From Lepidostoma basale (taxonomy: Eukaryota > Arthropoda > Insecta > Trichoptera > Lepidostomatidae): DNA of 64,000 bases. Positions 25,065-36,524 of the stretch are shown piece after piece. The notes beneath the pieces are model-generated. The model made no database searches. It saw nothing but the letters and a program-made list of their open reading frames with translations, and had not been told where the DNA came from. The stretch is taken from NCBI GenBank assembly GCA_022606425.2, contig JAHDVF020000992.1, forward strand, positions 1,736,001-1,800,000. The letters are read 5' to 3'. A program made the position numbers and the translations under genes. Positions within the stretch are counted from its first letter, which is position 1. Each line of letters begins with the position of its first letter.

Positions 25065-25195
25065 GAGAGTGGCAAGAGTTATGACTGCCACACCGAAGGT
25101 CCCAAGTTCGATTCCCGGCGAAGGCAGTGTGATTGTCGCGCTGTCTTTGTTCTGGTGTACAATTCACGAGACAATAAAATGGCGATAGATTAGAT
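25065..25195 (+). mobile_element. tRNA-derived SINE (head plus body)
   Basis: The head contains GAGTGGCAAGAGTTATGACTGCC and then AAGTTCGATTCCCGG. The second block matches a pol III B box and the first resembles a tRNA D-arm/A box (tRNA-Ser/Leu type). The body has TCTTTGTTCTGGTG and GACAATAAAATGGCGATA, both matched by the copies at 41580-41915 and 42640-42890. The tRNA-like head plus unrelated body defines a tRNA-derived SINE. Confidence 0.65.
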
Positions 25196-26299
25196 ACCAA
25201 TCACGTGTCACGAGAATTAATATAATAGCTTAAACAATTTGTATACAGAAATTGGGTTAAAACGACCTATTGAAAAAATATTAATTTTCACTATTTTTGA
25301 ACGTAGACTGCCAGCAAGACACCAGACATACAGGTATGGTGGGTATGTTCTATTGTATTTGACCAAATACATATATTTTACAATTTTTATCACAAAATCT
25401 GAAAAAATGTACGGTCCGCCTCTGCCCGCAGCGAACTGGCAACAATTTAGGAAACGGTTTAACTGGCTTCATATTTTATTACCAGCCGGTTCGGCTCCTT
25501 GTTTACTGGGAGTGTTTTAATGCCAAGAGAGAAAAAATATAAGTTATTTAGGATAGGAAAATTGACTGCACTACTCGTAAATCTGCTCGGTTCCGGATTA
25601 GTGCAATACATGTTCCGCTATTATCGAGTTATAGCATCGTAATACATATCTCTTTCTATGTATAACAAAATCCATCACCTTGTCACGGATGGGAGAGTCG
25701 GAAGACTTCATTTTACGATAATATATACCTGGACGTAGCTTGCTAATTACTATCAAACAATTGCTTCTGTGTATGTTGCAAACTTTTATTCAATTGACAG
25801 AGTAAACTAACTACGATTACCTGTGCTTACTCACATAGGGAGGGTTTGGCCTTGCCTTGAAAAATATTTCATAACTGGACACCATGCTTTACATAGTTTA
25901 ATTTTTATTTTTAAGTATTAAACACATTCGTCACGAAGGGCAATCCATGATGTTACCGCATTATAAACCAATATCAATTACTTTATAAACACGAACCCAA
26001 ATAACAATAATAATTAGAACTAATTTCTATGTAAAACACGAAGAGCTCTCAAATGACGTGAACATCATAAATTTAAAAAATGTTTGAATCTGACGTCGGT
26101 GTGGTTTATTTGCCATTTATAAAAACCTAGGTGGTTTACTCATACATCAATAATAATAATAATAATATTCTAACTTTTAGAGCACTGTTTCCGTGATGTA
26201 ATCACCTCAAGGGCGCATTTAAACGTGTTTTAAATTTAAAAATCTAAATATGAACGCTGTGTCTGATATTCGCGATCGGTTAAAAAGTATAATAGAACA
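25196..26299. other. Intergenic region, no gene
   Basis: AT-rich. The ORF at 25239-25520 shows no recognisable domain. An (AAT)n-like run lies near 26145-26165. Confidence 0.5.
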
Positions 26300-27645
26300 A
26301 AGTATACAAGTTTTAAATTAAAAATGAAATATGAAAAATATGGGTTTTCAGCTTAGATCTGAAATCTGCCGGATCGTTTATGCATTTAAAGTACGAAGGA
26401 AGATCGTTCCAATCTGATGGGCCGGCTACCGCAAAGGCTCGATCCCCAAAATTTGTACTATGGCAACGTTTCGGCTTAACCAATCTTCCTATTGCAGAGG
26501 AGTTCGCAGAGCGAAGTGTGGATTTACGTGGATTTAGGCTGTCCGTTATATAGAGTTCGGATATATAACTTGGTGCCATTCCATGTAGCTCTTTGAAGAC
26601 TGTCCAGCAGAGTTTATACTGGATTCTTTCTGGACATTTTAGCCAGTGAAGTTCTTTGAGATGTTGTGTTATATTGGACTTTTTGGAATGCTTTTAATGA
26701 GTCTTGCTGCTGCATTGAACGCAGATGGAAGTTTGTTTACTTGTTGTTTTGGAATGTTTGCATAAATTCTATTACAATAGTCAAGTCGTGATACAACGAA
26801 GGAATTTACAAGAGTTTTGAAAGTGTCATGGGGAATATTCCTTTTGACGGATTTTAATCGTCTTAGGTGGAAGAAACTAGCGTTGACCGTGTTGTTAATT
26901 TAGGATTTTAGGGACAGATTTGCGTCAAGATAAACACCAATAAGCTTTGTAGATTTTTGGGAACGATGTCATTGTCAGCTGTTGAAGAATGATCAATAAG
27001 ATGTTTACTGACGCTTTGCGGAAGAAGTCCAGCGAAATTCAGCAGTTTGATGCCATAGTTATTGATGTAAAATGTTTGGTGTCATCGGGGATGCTGAAAA
27101 AATAAAGTTGCTGGTCATCAGCATAGCGATGTGAGAGGAGGGCAAAGGATTATATTGTTTTGGCGACGTCATTTGTAAACATGATGAATAAAAGGGTTCC
27201 TAGTACAGAGCCTTGTAGTACACCTGATTGGATATTAATAAATGAGGATTTTTACCTGCTAGCTGCACAGCTTATGAACGATTCGACAGATATGAGTTTA
27301 GCCAGTCTATGGCATTGCCTCTAAAACCATACGTGATCGCTAATCATTTGATGAGATATGAGTGATCCATTGTGTCAAACGCAGCGCTCATGTCCAGAAG
27401 AGAAACCAGTGCCAACTTGCCCGACTTGTTTGCTAGTACTAAATCCGTCATGACTCTAAGAAACCCTGTCTCCGTTGAGTGGAAACGTCTGTAGGCGGAT
27501 TGTAATTTAGACAAAATATTATTTGTCGAAAGGTGAGTTGAAATTTGGGAGGCTACAATCTTTTCAAGAATTTAAGAGATGAACGGTAGATTTGAGACGG
27601 GCCGGAAGTCAATAAGATTTTAAGAATCTAGCTGGGTTTTTTTTA
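26300..27645 (-). pseudogene. L2/CR1-like LINE relic: reverse transcriptase and C-terminal end
   Basis: On the minus strand from about 27645: NLIDFRPVSNLPFIS, ILEKIVASQI, SKLQSAYRRFHSTET, LVSLLDMSAAFDTMDH, then YGFRGNAIDWLNSYLSNR, and later broken pieces. The last ORF (26579-26313) has DRAFAVAGPSDWNDLP and FRSKLKTHIF. The order FRPISNLPF / QSAYR..HSTETA / LDLSAAFDTIDH / GP..WN.LP..F...LKTHLF is diagnostic of L2/CR1-like non-LTR elements. Many frameshifts and stops are present and the endonuclease region is missing, so the copy is dead and 5'-truncated. Confidence 0.88.
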
Positions 27646-28261
27646 AAGGGGAGAAACAATAGATTTCTTGAGCAAAATGGGGACTTGTCCTACTAATAGA
27701 GATTTGTTAAAAATTTTGACTAACAATGGAGCAACACGGTGACAGCATCTCTTGAGAAGCCATGAATAATTTTTCCTTCATATGTCGTGAAAAGTATAGA
27801 TCATTAAACGATAACAAGAACATTTGATTAAAAACAAATATTAAATACATTGGAATGTCATTCGAATTTTCAAGTTTGCCAGGAAGATCAGTGCTATAAT
27901 ATAATACTGCAGTTGTACGCACTGCGGACACGCCCGCGATGAGACCCGCCCGGCGGACACGAGCTGCGGAGGGGTGCACGGAAACCAACCGAGTGCCACG
28001 AGATCACGAACTCTGTTTTATGGATTCCCATTTTCACAGTTTAACAAAACCATCCAAAGCGAATGAACATTGCTTGCTGCAAAGTATGTTACAAGCCTAT
28101 CCTGAAACAGTTTATTATGTTGTTTCCTAATTCTATTTTGAGCGTCATAATTAACGATTTGCGTTTGTGAAATATTTTATGTTGTGAGTGTGTTACCAAA
28201 AACTCAGATTTTAAAAAGGCTTATATCGACGTGAAACCATTTTAGTGTTTCGAAGAGAATA
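27646..28261. other. Upstream region of the ionotropic receptor
   Basis: The right half includes a GC-richer patch (27920-28010) that may be 5'UTR or promoter of the receptor gene. A small ORF at 27939-28130 (63 codons) lies just upstream of the receptor start and could act as an upstream ORF, but it has no recognisable domain. No clear TATA box was identified. Confidence 0.35.
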
Positions 28262-30469
28262 ATGGGACTTCAGTTACAACGGACATACTTTTTGGCAAGC
28301 TTTTTAATATTTTGTTGGGTGAATTGCTTCTACCACATGTACGACCAGGACGACGAGAAAAAAATAAAGTACGCGGGAGAATGTCTGAGACAGATTACCG
28401 AAGAGGAGTTCGAGCTCAACCCGCTCGGGTTTATGGTCGTCCCGAAAACGACGAACTTAACTCCCCCCGCCGACAGAGTCCTGGACGACTACCTGCACTT
28501 CATATTCGGCACTCGCAGCACTACCGTCATGACGCTGGGCAGCGAGGAAGACGACGACTACTGGCAACACAGAGGGGGGATTGCGGACCAGAAGACTCAA
28601 AATGCGAGCATGGAGATAGACTTGATGTCCAGAGACGACGAAATAGTGCAGTCCCACCTCTCCTTCATGGGCCTTTCTGAATTTTACGTCATCATAGTTG
28701 ATAGCTTCCGCCTGTACAACAGCAAACTCAGGGAGATCATCAGCAAGCCTTCCTGGAACGCCACAGCGCGCGTGGTGGTCTACTGCTCCATGACAAAGAA
28801 GTCACGCAAGCACGCGAGCATGTACCCGGAGTCTATCTTGCGGTCCCTCTGGGTGCACCACGTCATGAACGTGATATTCCTACAGCACGATTTCGATAAT
28901 CATTACAAGCTGAACATTTATTCTTGGGAGCCCTACGACCCTCCCAGAAGGTGCGGAGAGAAACATCAACATATTAAAAAATATGTAAAATTATACAACA
29001 CTTGCGAAAACGGCAAACTCACAGAGAACGTTACTCTGTTCCCTTCGAAGGTTCCGAAAGACTTGATGGGCTGTCCGATAAAAGTTCTCGGAGTCATCTG
29101 GCATCCTTTCCTCAACCACAACGGGAGCGGAGAAAAGGCGGGGTTCGACAGAGAAATACTGGACGTGATCGCCGAGCAACTCAACTTCACCGTGGAGCTG
29201 AACACCAGCGAGAGCGACTGGGGGGAGAGGGACGCCGAGGGCCGCTGGGACGGCATGATGGGGGCGCTCAAGCGGGGCGCGGGCGAGTTGGCCATCGGCG
29301 CCATTTACCCGGACAACAAGGTCCACGAAGACTTCGACTCCACCCTCTCCTACCTGCAGGACTCGTACGTGTGGATCGTCCCGAGAGCGAGAGTCATACC
29401 GGATTGGGAAAACCTCGTCATTGTCCTGGGGCCGAAGTTGTGGCTCGCCACACTAGTCGTATATCTGATGTGCACGGTCGTCTGGTACGTCTTGTCCAGA
29501 TCTCTTTTGGAAACTGGAGTCAAACTGAAGCACTACGCCCCGGCTGTTCTGGATTCCCTGTGCATGCAATTATGTATTTCCACTGTCGGCAGGCCCGAGA
29601 GCCATTCCATGAGAATATATTACGCCAGTTTTTGTATGTACAGTATGATTTGGTGCACCATCTACCAGACTAAGCTGGTCACGATATTGACCACGCCGAT
29701 ATTCGAATACCAAATGACGGAAATAAGCGAACTATTAAAGTCAAATCTTCGGTTTGGGGGAAACAGCGCGTTCAGGTATCTCTTCAACAACTCGATAGAT
29801 CCCATCGAGGATCATTTCCACGCCAACTACTTGGACCTAGACATCCACGAGGTCCTGGACCACGTAGTCCTGCACCGCAACGTGTCGGTCCTCACGAGCA
29901 GCCTGTACGTGAGGTACCTGACGAGCACCACCACGCACTACAACGACGACCACGGCGAGCCCATGTTCTACACTTTGCACGCGAACGTGTTCTCTTTTCC
30001 GGTGGAAATGGTGTTCGTGAAGGGGTTTGCTTTTCGGGAAAAGTTCGATTTTATAATAACTCTCTTAAAGTCGAACGGATTCGTGAAGCACATCTACGAC
30101 GATTTCAAGATCGAGGCCAGGCGGATGGCGGCCCGCCTGGCGCGGGAGGGCGGGCTGCGCGAGGCGGAGGACAGCCCCGCCCTGGCGGCGGGCCACCTGC
30201 AGGGCGCCTTCCTGGCCCTGGCCCTGGGCCTGCTGGCCGGCCTGCTCGCCTTCCTGGCGGAACTCGCCTTCAGTCGCAACAGCAAGGCCAAGGAACAGCT
30301 CTGCGAGTACAGCGGCCGCGTCCCACGCCCGTCTTCACCTTCACGTTCACGTACCGAAGATTTCAAAACAAACAAATACAAAAGTAGACATAGCTTCATG
30401 AAATGGTCGCAGTGGTTAGAGAATCCGAAGAATCAGAAGAGACTTAAAGCCTCACAGTTGTTGGATTAA
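28262..30469 (+). CDS. Divergent ionotropic receptor (IR), intronless
   Basis: Chemosensory receptor of the insect IR family (variant ionotropic glutamate receptors), expected to form a cation channel in the dendritic membrane of sensory neurons. The 735-aa product has a signal-peptide-like N terminus (about 1-25) and a divergent extracellular region. A ligand-binding S1 lobe starts near residue 270 (PIKVLGVIWHPF, then GFDREILDVIAEQLNF near 294). TM1 lies at about 392-412 (LWLATLVVYLMCTVVWYVL), followed by a pore loop, TM2 at about 450-475, an S2 lobe, TM3 at about 648-671, and a basic cytoplasmic tail. This order and the length fit divergent IRs. I see no clear glutamate-binding Arg/Thr/Asp set, which is usual for IRs. 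The start is the first in-frame Met and gives the signal peptide. Single-exon structure is common among divergent IRs. The TM3 region is very GC-rich. The orthologous subfamily cannot be named. Confidence 0.88.
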   Translation: MGLQLQRTYFLASFLIFCWVNCFYHMYDQDDEKKIKYAGECLRQITEEEFELNPLGFMVVPKTTNLTPPADRVLDDYLHFIFGTRSTTVMTLGSEEDDDYWQHRGGIADQKTQNASMEIDLMSRDDEIVQSHLSFMGLSEFYVIIVDSFRLYNSKLREIISKPSWNATARVVVYCSMTKKSRKHASMYPESILRSLWVHHVMNVIFLQHDFDNHYKLNIYSWEPYDPPRRCGEKHQHIKKYVKLYNTCENGKLTENVTLFPSKVPKDLMGCPIKVLGVIWHPFLNHNGSGEKAGFDREILDVIAEQLNFTVELNTSESDWGERDAEGRWDGMMGALKRGAGELAIGAIYPDNKVHEDFDSTLSYLQDSYVWIVPRARVIPDWENLVIVLGPKLWLATLVVYLMCTVVWYVLSRSLLETGVKLKHYAPAVLDSLCMQLCISTVGRPESHSMRIYYASFCMYSMIWCTIYQTKLVTILTTPIFEYQMTEISELLKSNLRFGGNSAFRYLFNNSIDPIEDHFHANYLDLDIHEVLDHVVLHRNVSVLTSSLYVRYLTSTTTHYNDDHGEPMFYTLHANVFSFPVEMVFVKGFAFREKFDFIITLLKSNGFVKHIYDDFKIEARRMAARLAREGGLREAEDSPALAAGHLQGAFLALALGLLAGLLAFLAELAFSRNSKAKEQLCEYSGRVPRPSSPSRSRTEDFKTNKYKSRHSFMKWSQWLENPKNQKRLKASQLLD

Positions 30470-31328
30470 CCTTACTAGATATCTCGCCAGAGGCCCGGCG
30501 TGCTGCCGACACGCGTAGCAGACCTGCAGCGGGCAAAGCGTTGTTCCGTCACATAAAAACAATTTAGAGAGTACTCGAATTTTATAACATTATAACAAAG
30601 TTCTTATGGCGCCTTTGATATATCTTTCATTATACATATTAAATTAAACGCTAACCGTACATTCGATATTTTGTGTTAAAAAAAAAAATTCAGTTCTCGT
30701 GGTCTAGGAGAAAGTTTTTGTTTCACTCTTTACATTACTTAAGAATTTTCATTTCAGTTCCATCCCAAGCTTGACAAAAAAGCAGAACAGCATACGAGTT
30801 TTGTAAAAAAGACAACGTTTAAAGTAATATTCACATAAGTAATACCAAATACCACCTCAAAAGCAGACAATTAAAATATTGGGTTTTTAAGTAGAGACAA
30901 AAACATAAATAATTCTTGCCTTTATATCGTTGAAACATATAAACTGAGTGCTTATTTTTGGTTTTGTGTTGATGTTCGCTTCAAGTAATTCCATCTCTAT
31001 ATACATGCCTCATACATCTAAAATACATTTTATTTTATTGTTTCTTACTTGTTTTTCTTCTTTTTACTGTACTAAACAAAAAATATTGCATTTGTATGTT
31101 TTTAAAGTGTATAGTACTCGTATCTTATAGTTGGTGTTAAAAATCGACATAGATTTAAAACCAGAATTTAAATATTACATATAAAACTAGGAATGAATAC
31201 GAATAAACTGTAAATTTAAAAACCTTACCGGAAATGAATTATAGAATCTTCATATACGAGTATGAATGAAAAACACTAAAAGTAACCTATGTGTACCGTA
31301 CCTACGGTAAAAATGATTTTCTTATCTT
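30470..31328. other. 3' flank of the receptor gene, no further gene
   Basis: GC-balanced for about 80 bp after the stop codon, then AT-rich. Possible variant polyadenylation signals (ATTAAA) occur near 30638. No other coding or repeat structure is recognised. Confidence 0.5.
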
Positions 31329-31398
31329 TAATATTCAAGTGGATGATAATAATAGGTACTTTTGTAGGTACCTATTATTATCATCCACTTGAATATTA
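31329..31398. repeat. Perfect 31-bp-arm palindrome (hairpin)
   Basis: 31329-31359 and 31368-31398 are exact reverse complements around an 8-base spacer. Arms run TAATATTCAAGTGGATGATA..GGTAC. It abuts the dispersed repeat at 31400-31640. Confidence 0.9.
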
Positions 31399-31399
31399 T

Positions 31400-31640
31400 G
31401 GAAAATATTGTGGAAGACTTCTGACTTCCACAACTCTATCCCTCGCCGCTCTGCCGCATTGAATTTCTGCCACTCGTTTAATGTCATCAGACCATCTTGG
31501 TTGTGGTCTGCCAGAATTTTCGTAGAAGGTTCTTGCTCGTCACTCCAGGGTGTGTCTGGTCCACCGACCATCCGACAAATGTATCGTACAGCCTGCTCCT
31601 TGCTTCCGTTCCTAGATGTTTAAATGTATTTCATCGGTTA
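31400..31640. repeat. Dispersed repeat, related to 38795-38990
   Basis: Shares AACTCTATCCCTCGCC, TGTCATCAGAC.ATC.TG.TTGTGGTCT and GTCACTCCAGGGT..GTCTGGTCCA with 38795-38990 in the same orientation, at moderate identity. In the minus frame it reads PDTPWSDEQ, compared with PDVPWSDGQ at the other copy. This could be a fragment of a LINE coding tail, but I cannot name the family. Confidence 0.7.
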
Positions 31641-34339
31641 TTACTTACTTACTTTCTATGGCCATACAACTCTTGAAGAGTTTTAGCCTCCTTTTTCTAG
31701 TGCAAGAGCTTCTAAAAACTAAATAAAACAATTTAGTGTACTCGTATTTGTTCAAAACAACAATTGACACGAGGGCATCTGGTATAGGTACACAGGATTG
31801 TTAATCATGCTGACGGATTGTTAAAACGCCTTCCGGACAACATGTACAAAGATTCAATTCTATAAATGAGTGGCAATAGTTAAAGTTGGAGATCAATTCT
31901 AACTTAGGAATATTGTTCTTTATCGGAGAAACGATCAATTGACAAAAATTGCAGATATTACAGTGCTTTTTCAATTACATACCACACTTTTCGAGTTCTC
32001 TCCATCTTTTCGAAATGTAATAAATAATTATGCACTGAAAAGAAGGAATTGATCTCCAGCTATAATACATTATTAAAAATAACCATAGAATATTCCTTTA
32101 AATAAAAATTATGTTTGAAAATTACTTTTGAATGTAAAATAAACACGTTAAGTATTATTCTCGGTTTTTAGAAATATCTTGTCGCGGAAAAACAAATTAT
32201 AATGGCAAAATATTGAAAACTGTGCAGTTAATTATACTTACACTTATCTCATTTCACTTATAATCGTATTATACACTTTTAAATATTGCGTAGCGTTTGA
32301 CAGTTCGCTGATGACGCGGAACCGTAGACTTAGATATCTCGGAAAAAATAGTGCCAAGCGATAAAAATAATTCATTAAATAAAATTAATTAATTCTCTGA
32401 CGTACAAAACAACTTCTGTACCTTCACCGAAGCAATATTAATGAACAGTGAAAATATCACAAAGAATGGAAGAAGAAGAGGACCCTCCATTTAGATAACG
32501 TAACCCCCGGTTTGTTCAGGTTTACCCAACACAGCATTTTCTCGCCAATTTACAGGAATATCATCAGACCACAGCCTGATGCTTACCATTAAGGGTAGAA
32601 GAGAAACTATAGAAAGTGTTTCTAAATTACAAAATTGTTTCCTTTAAATATTTGTATGACATTCGTGTTGGATAGTATTCCTTGTGCAGTGGAGAAAACA
32701 CAGCACGAACCAGAACTTCATCCGCCCCGCTCCGGTATCACTCGGCCCACGGCTTATCATTCTCAAATTTAGTATTTATTTATTTTTTAAAGGGGATTTC
32801 TAGATATGAGATCTCTATTGGACTCCGGGTTCAAAGTAGCGCCTTTAGAATAACAATTAACGAGTCCGCTTGCATTACAACAATCGGGTCCCAACTAACT
32901 CATTTGAATGCAAAGGCGGTGCCCAAGCGCCAGGGTTCACTAATGTATTTCCATCCTTTGGAAGGAATCCTGCCCCCAATTTGGTTTTTGTAACAAAAAA
33001 TTCGAGCTGAGCTTTTAATATGTAAAAGCACAATAAACCCAAACACATATTCCACTCTATGGACGAAGCTTTAATGTCAAAATTTTAAAGCACGTGAATT
33101 GAAATGTGGCGTTGTTAGAAGAAAAAAAATTTGTCCCGAAAATACAATCCGGGGAATTAAAAATAGTCGCTAATTGTAGACAAACACATAAAATTCCCAA
33201 AATTGACTTGGCGGTTAGTAGGTACATATTTACAATGAAATAAATAGATACGGGAAATGGGGGCCTGCGCGAAACAATTTTAGAAAGAAATAAGTTTCTG
33301 AATATTCCTTTGCGATTTAGTTTCAGCCGCTCGCTGCCATCTTCTGAGAGGTAATATTTTAACAAATTTGGAAAAGAGTGTATTAATTTATATACTATAA
33401 TTGATATACTTAGTATAGACATTCAAACCAATAATGGCACAAGCCAATGTGTTCGCTTTTTTTACCTTATGCTTGTTGTCCCAATTTATGGAAATACTCA
33501 TATTTCCCTGGAAAACGTTGTAATTTTTTGACATATATACTAGCCATATATTAATAGGTAACAGTTATAGACACAAGATATATAGAAATCACAAAAAAAA
33601 ATTATTCAAATGCAAGTCTACAAGTCACCATGCATGATTTGACAGACCGGGAGACAATCTGTCTCCGAAACTGTTTATGTGTCTTGAAAAACATGTTTAA
33701 GACACACATGAAAAACATGGTTCGTCCAGTCTGGACTGGACGAACCATGGATTTTTTCAACCAATCAATCAAATCAGTTAATTTTATTAAATGATATTAC
33801 GAACAACAATTATAGTTCAAGGCATCTATTGAGAACAGGTAGAATATAATAAAATATATAATACCAGGAACGCATGAGAGATGGTTCGACATTAGGAATA
33901 CAAGATACCTACTCTCCAAAGTCAAGAGTATTTGTCTTCTTTCACGAATATGAAAGGCGTCGATCTCCGAAGAAATCATGTTCAGCAGTTTGATTGCTTT
34001 CTCCACCGGCATCACCAGGGGCAGGTTGGTTCTGCATGCTGGGGAGATAAAACAGTCTGTGCTGACGCTGTCAAAGATAACCATCCGGGATAGCCTCCAA
34101 GATGACGGAGTTCTCAAAGAATCCCCTGATAAGTCTGAAGAAATGGGTAAGTATCCACCCATACCTCCTTATTTGCAAACTATTGGTCCCCAGCATGTCC
34201 AAGAGGAATGCAGTGGGATAAAGGCACGGATAGCTACCAAACTCCCTCGTGTAGAGACATCTCAGATTTTTTTTTCTAAACCCTCTCTAACATGAGCGAG
34301 TAGTGAGATCACCTCGTGGGGACAATGAATGATTAAACG
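31641..34339. other. Intergenic region, no gene identified
   Basis: AT-rich up to about 33.8 kb. A perfect palindrome lies at 33716-33749. ORFs at 33422-33057 (-), 34162-33797 (-) and 33978-34295 (+) are more than 100 codons long. None has a recognisable domain and the last two overlap on opposite strands. I do not call them. Confidence 0.45.
33716..33749. repeat. Perfect palindrome, 16-bp arms
   Basis: CATGGTTCGTCCAGTC, TG spacer, GACTGGACGAACCATG. A second weaker hairpin (GTGTCTT..AAGACAC) lies just to the left at about 33679-33705. Confidence 0.9.
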
Positions 34340-35035
34340 TAGGTACATGGAGAATATTAATTTTTCTCACTTGAGATTTGCTGATGACAAAATTCTGTTG
34401 TCAGAATCTCTCGAACAACTTCGAGATGTTGGAAGATTGAAATGAATCGTCTCAAAAAATTAGCCTTAAAATGAATATGACAAAGACAAAAATAATGACT
34501 AATACACAAATTGAAGACATTAAAATCCACAATAAAAATGTAGAAGTGGTGGATGAATATGTTTACCTCGGTCATCTATTGGCTTTTGCTAGAGGAGGTC
34601 AAGTCAAAGATATTGACAGGAGAATGCAGCTCGGTTGGTCTGCATTTGGAAGGCTGGGCAAAATCTTAAAGTCGGACATGCCACAAAATTTAAAAACAAA
34701 AGCGCTGGATCAGTGTGTGTTACCTGTGATGACCTATGGATGCGTGACATGGACGTTAACTAAAGAAGCAATGCACAAAATCGAAGGTGCACAACGGGTC
34801 ATGGAAATATCCATGTATCTCGTTATACCCAACGTGGAGATTAGAAGACGCATCAAGGTCACCGATGTAAGGATACGCATTGAGAGGATGAAGTGCCAGT
34901 GGGCTGGTCATGTGTGCAATGTTGAGGAATCGAAACAAGTATGTCAGGAAAGAACAGTGCGGCGGTCCATTCATTCCGCCTACACCTTTGGGGAAACGGC
35001 GCGCGGCGTGATGGTTGGTTAGTCAGTTTTTTGAA
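34340..35035 (+). pseudogene. RTE-like LINE reverse transcriptase, C-terminal half and 3' tail
   Basis: LRFADDKILLSESLEQL (the catalytic FADD box, 34370-34420) is followed by a frameshift. The open frame 34471-35022 then reads MNMTKTKIMTN, VDEYVYLGHLL, then a stretch ending DQCVLPVMTYGCVTWTLTK and IERMKCQWAGHVCN. This is the endonuclease/reverse transcriptase pattern of RTE-type elements in insects (EYVYLGxL, VLPVxTYGxxTW, LKWQWAGHV). The copy ends with TTTGGGGAAACGGCGCGCGGCGTGATGGTTGGTTAG. This 3' terminus is homologous to the 3' half of the 160-bp SINE at 36539 and 18155. It is 5'-truncated and frameshifted, so inactive. Confidence 0.85.
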
Positions 35036-35531
35036 AAATAATTTGATTCAGATTTTCAACAACTTATCAAAGTAAATATGTCTTCTTACACATCACCTTA
35101 TGTTACACATAACACCACGAGATGATCCGTTCAGATTGGTTGGGTGGTTGGGTTGCTAGCTGATAGACAAGCTGTACGAGCACCTAGAAATATTTATCAT
35201 AAAACTCACCCAGCAAGTTTTCCTAAAACCTGCAGGTACTCGCTTACTTTGAAGAAATAGCATTTTGTGTACCTACCTTCAAATTAAATATATATTTATT
35301 CAGCCAATACTTAGCAACGAGATAAAGGAATTTGTGCCGGGAGCCACATGTGCGTGTTCGAGACGAAAACGGAGCTCCGGGAGACTTTTGTCTGTAGAAC
35401 ACATGGCACACAAAACCAAAATAAAAGTAGAATGTATCGCCAGCAGATGCACGCTGCTTTCTGAAAAATACACGAGACAATTTTAAACCGCGTTCTATAT
35501 TCCAGAATTGAAAACATCCATTTGCATCCAG

Positions 35532-35785
35532 TATAAAAGGCGACAGATTCCTGGTGGCGGTTAGTTCCGCGAGACATCTAAATAAAGACACAGCTGAGAT
35601 GAGACGCCCGCTCGCCTATCAACTCTCGGGCGCGAGCCGTGGGCAGCGGCAGCGGCCGAGTGCGGCGGCGACGGAGCTTCTTAGCTTCTTTGGATCGCAG
35701 TGAACTTCAACAACAACTTGTTCGGAAACTCAACAGATGTGAAGTCGGCCGCGAGTGAGAAAATTTTGGCAAGGCCCGAAAAACG
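35532..35785 (+). promoter_or_regulatory. TATA promoter and probable 5'UTR exon of the aquaporin gene
   Basis: A consensus TATA box (TATAAAAG at 35532-35539) precedes a GC-rich stretch without a long ORF. The stretch ends at a plausible donor (AAACG|GTATGA, exon end 35785). About 3.6 kb downstream an acceptor (TTTCATTTCCAG, ending at 39415) is followed after a few bases by the aquaporin ATG. Transcription would start about 30 bp after the TATA box, near 35562. Linking this exon to the aquaporin rests on its being the next plus-strand gene; it is an inference without transcript evidence. Confidence 0.4.
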
Positions 35786-36524
35786 GTATGAAAAACTTTC
35801 ATTACATAACGAATCGAAGTCGCACACTATACACATTAATACCCTAGGTACTGAGCGCAATTGCGAATAAGTGAAAATCGTGAGGATTTTTTTCTATCTG
35901 ACGTGTTGTTTTTCTTTCTAGGGCATTTTGAAATCGAGACGCGATTCAAAATGACTTTCACATAGTGCCCGGTGCCTCTAGCGTTCCCCGGGGAGATGCT
36001 AAACTGTGAAACCCAAAATCATCGAAGAATATTTTGATTTTACCCAAAAGTGAAATAGGACACAATGAAGATCACGATCGATGTTTTGGGCATCTTCCTG
36101 AAGATTGTCATCAAGGTAGGTACCCAGCTTTTCTATCTTTAGAGCAAGTACCTTGAGACATTGATCAAACTTCTCTATTGATACCTTCCCAAGCATTACC
36201 CGCCCGTCAGTGGAAAACTTTACTTTTGCCCTCGAAATAAAAGGAAGATTGGATATTCGATGCTCATCATTTGCGGAGTTTCGTCGGTAATTTATCTCGC
36301 GACTTGCCAACTTTCAATACGTTTGTGAGGTCACGTTAGTTTTATAAGCCAAGAATTATAGCATTATACGAGTAATTCAAGGCGGTCTAAGCACTTCCAA
36401 CCAAATGTAAGTGAAAATCGCTACTATTTATTATTATTCTTTAATCTTTATTTTACTATCGTATTGTAAGCTATTTCCGCTATACAACGGTACTCTCCAG
36501 ACTTTCAATTCGAATTTACATTAA

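Noticed and set aside
25100..25150. tRNA gene (AGTTCGATTCCCGG looks like a T-arm)
   Set aside because: No acceptor stem or anticodon arm can be completed, and the block recurs in other copies with a non-tRNA body, so it is a SINE head.
33057..33422. 121-codon minus-strand ORF
   Set aside because: Hydrophobic, AT-rich and without family similarity or gene context; likely chance.
33797..34295. Overlapping ORFs of more than 100 codons on both strands
   Set aside because: They cannot both be real, neither shows a known family, and base composition does not separate them from background.
35999..36310. 103-codon minus-strand ORF with moderate amino-acid complexity
   Set aside because: No recognisable domain, no supporting splice or promoter context, and it lies in the presumed first intron of the aquaporin gene.
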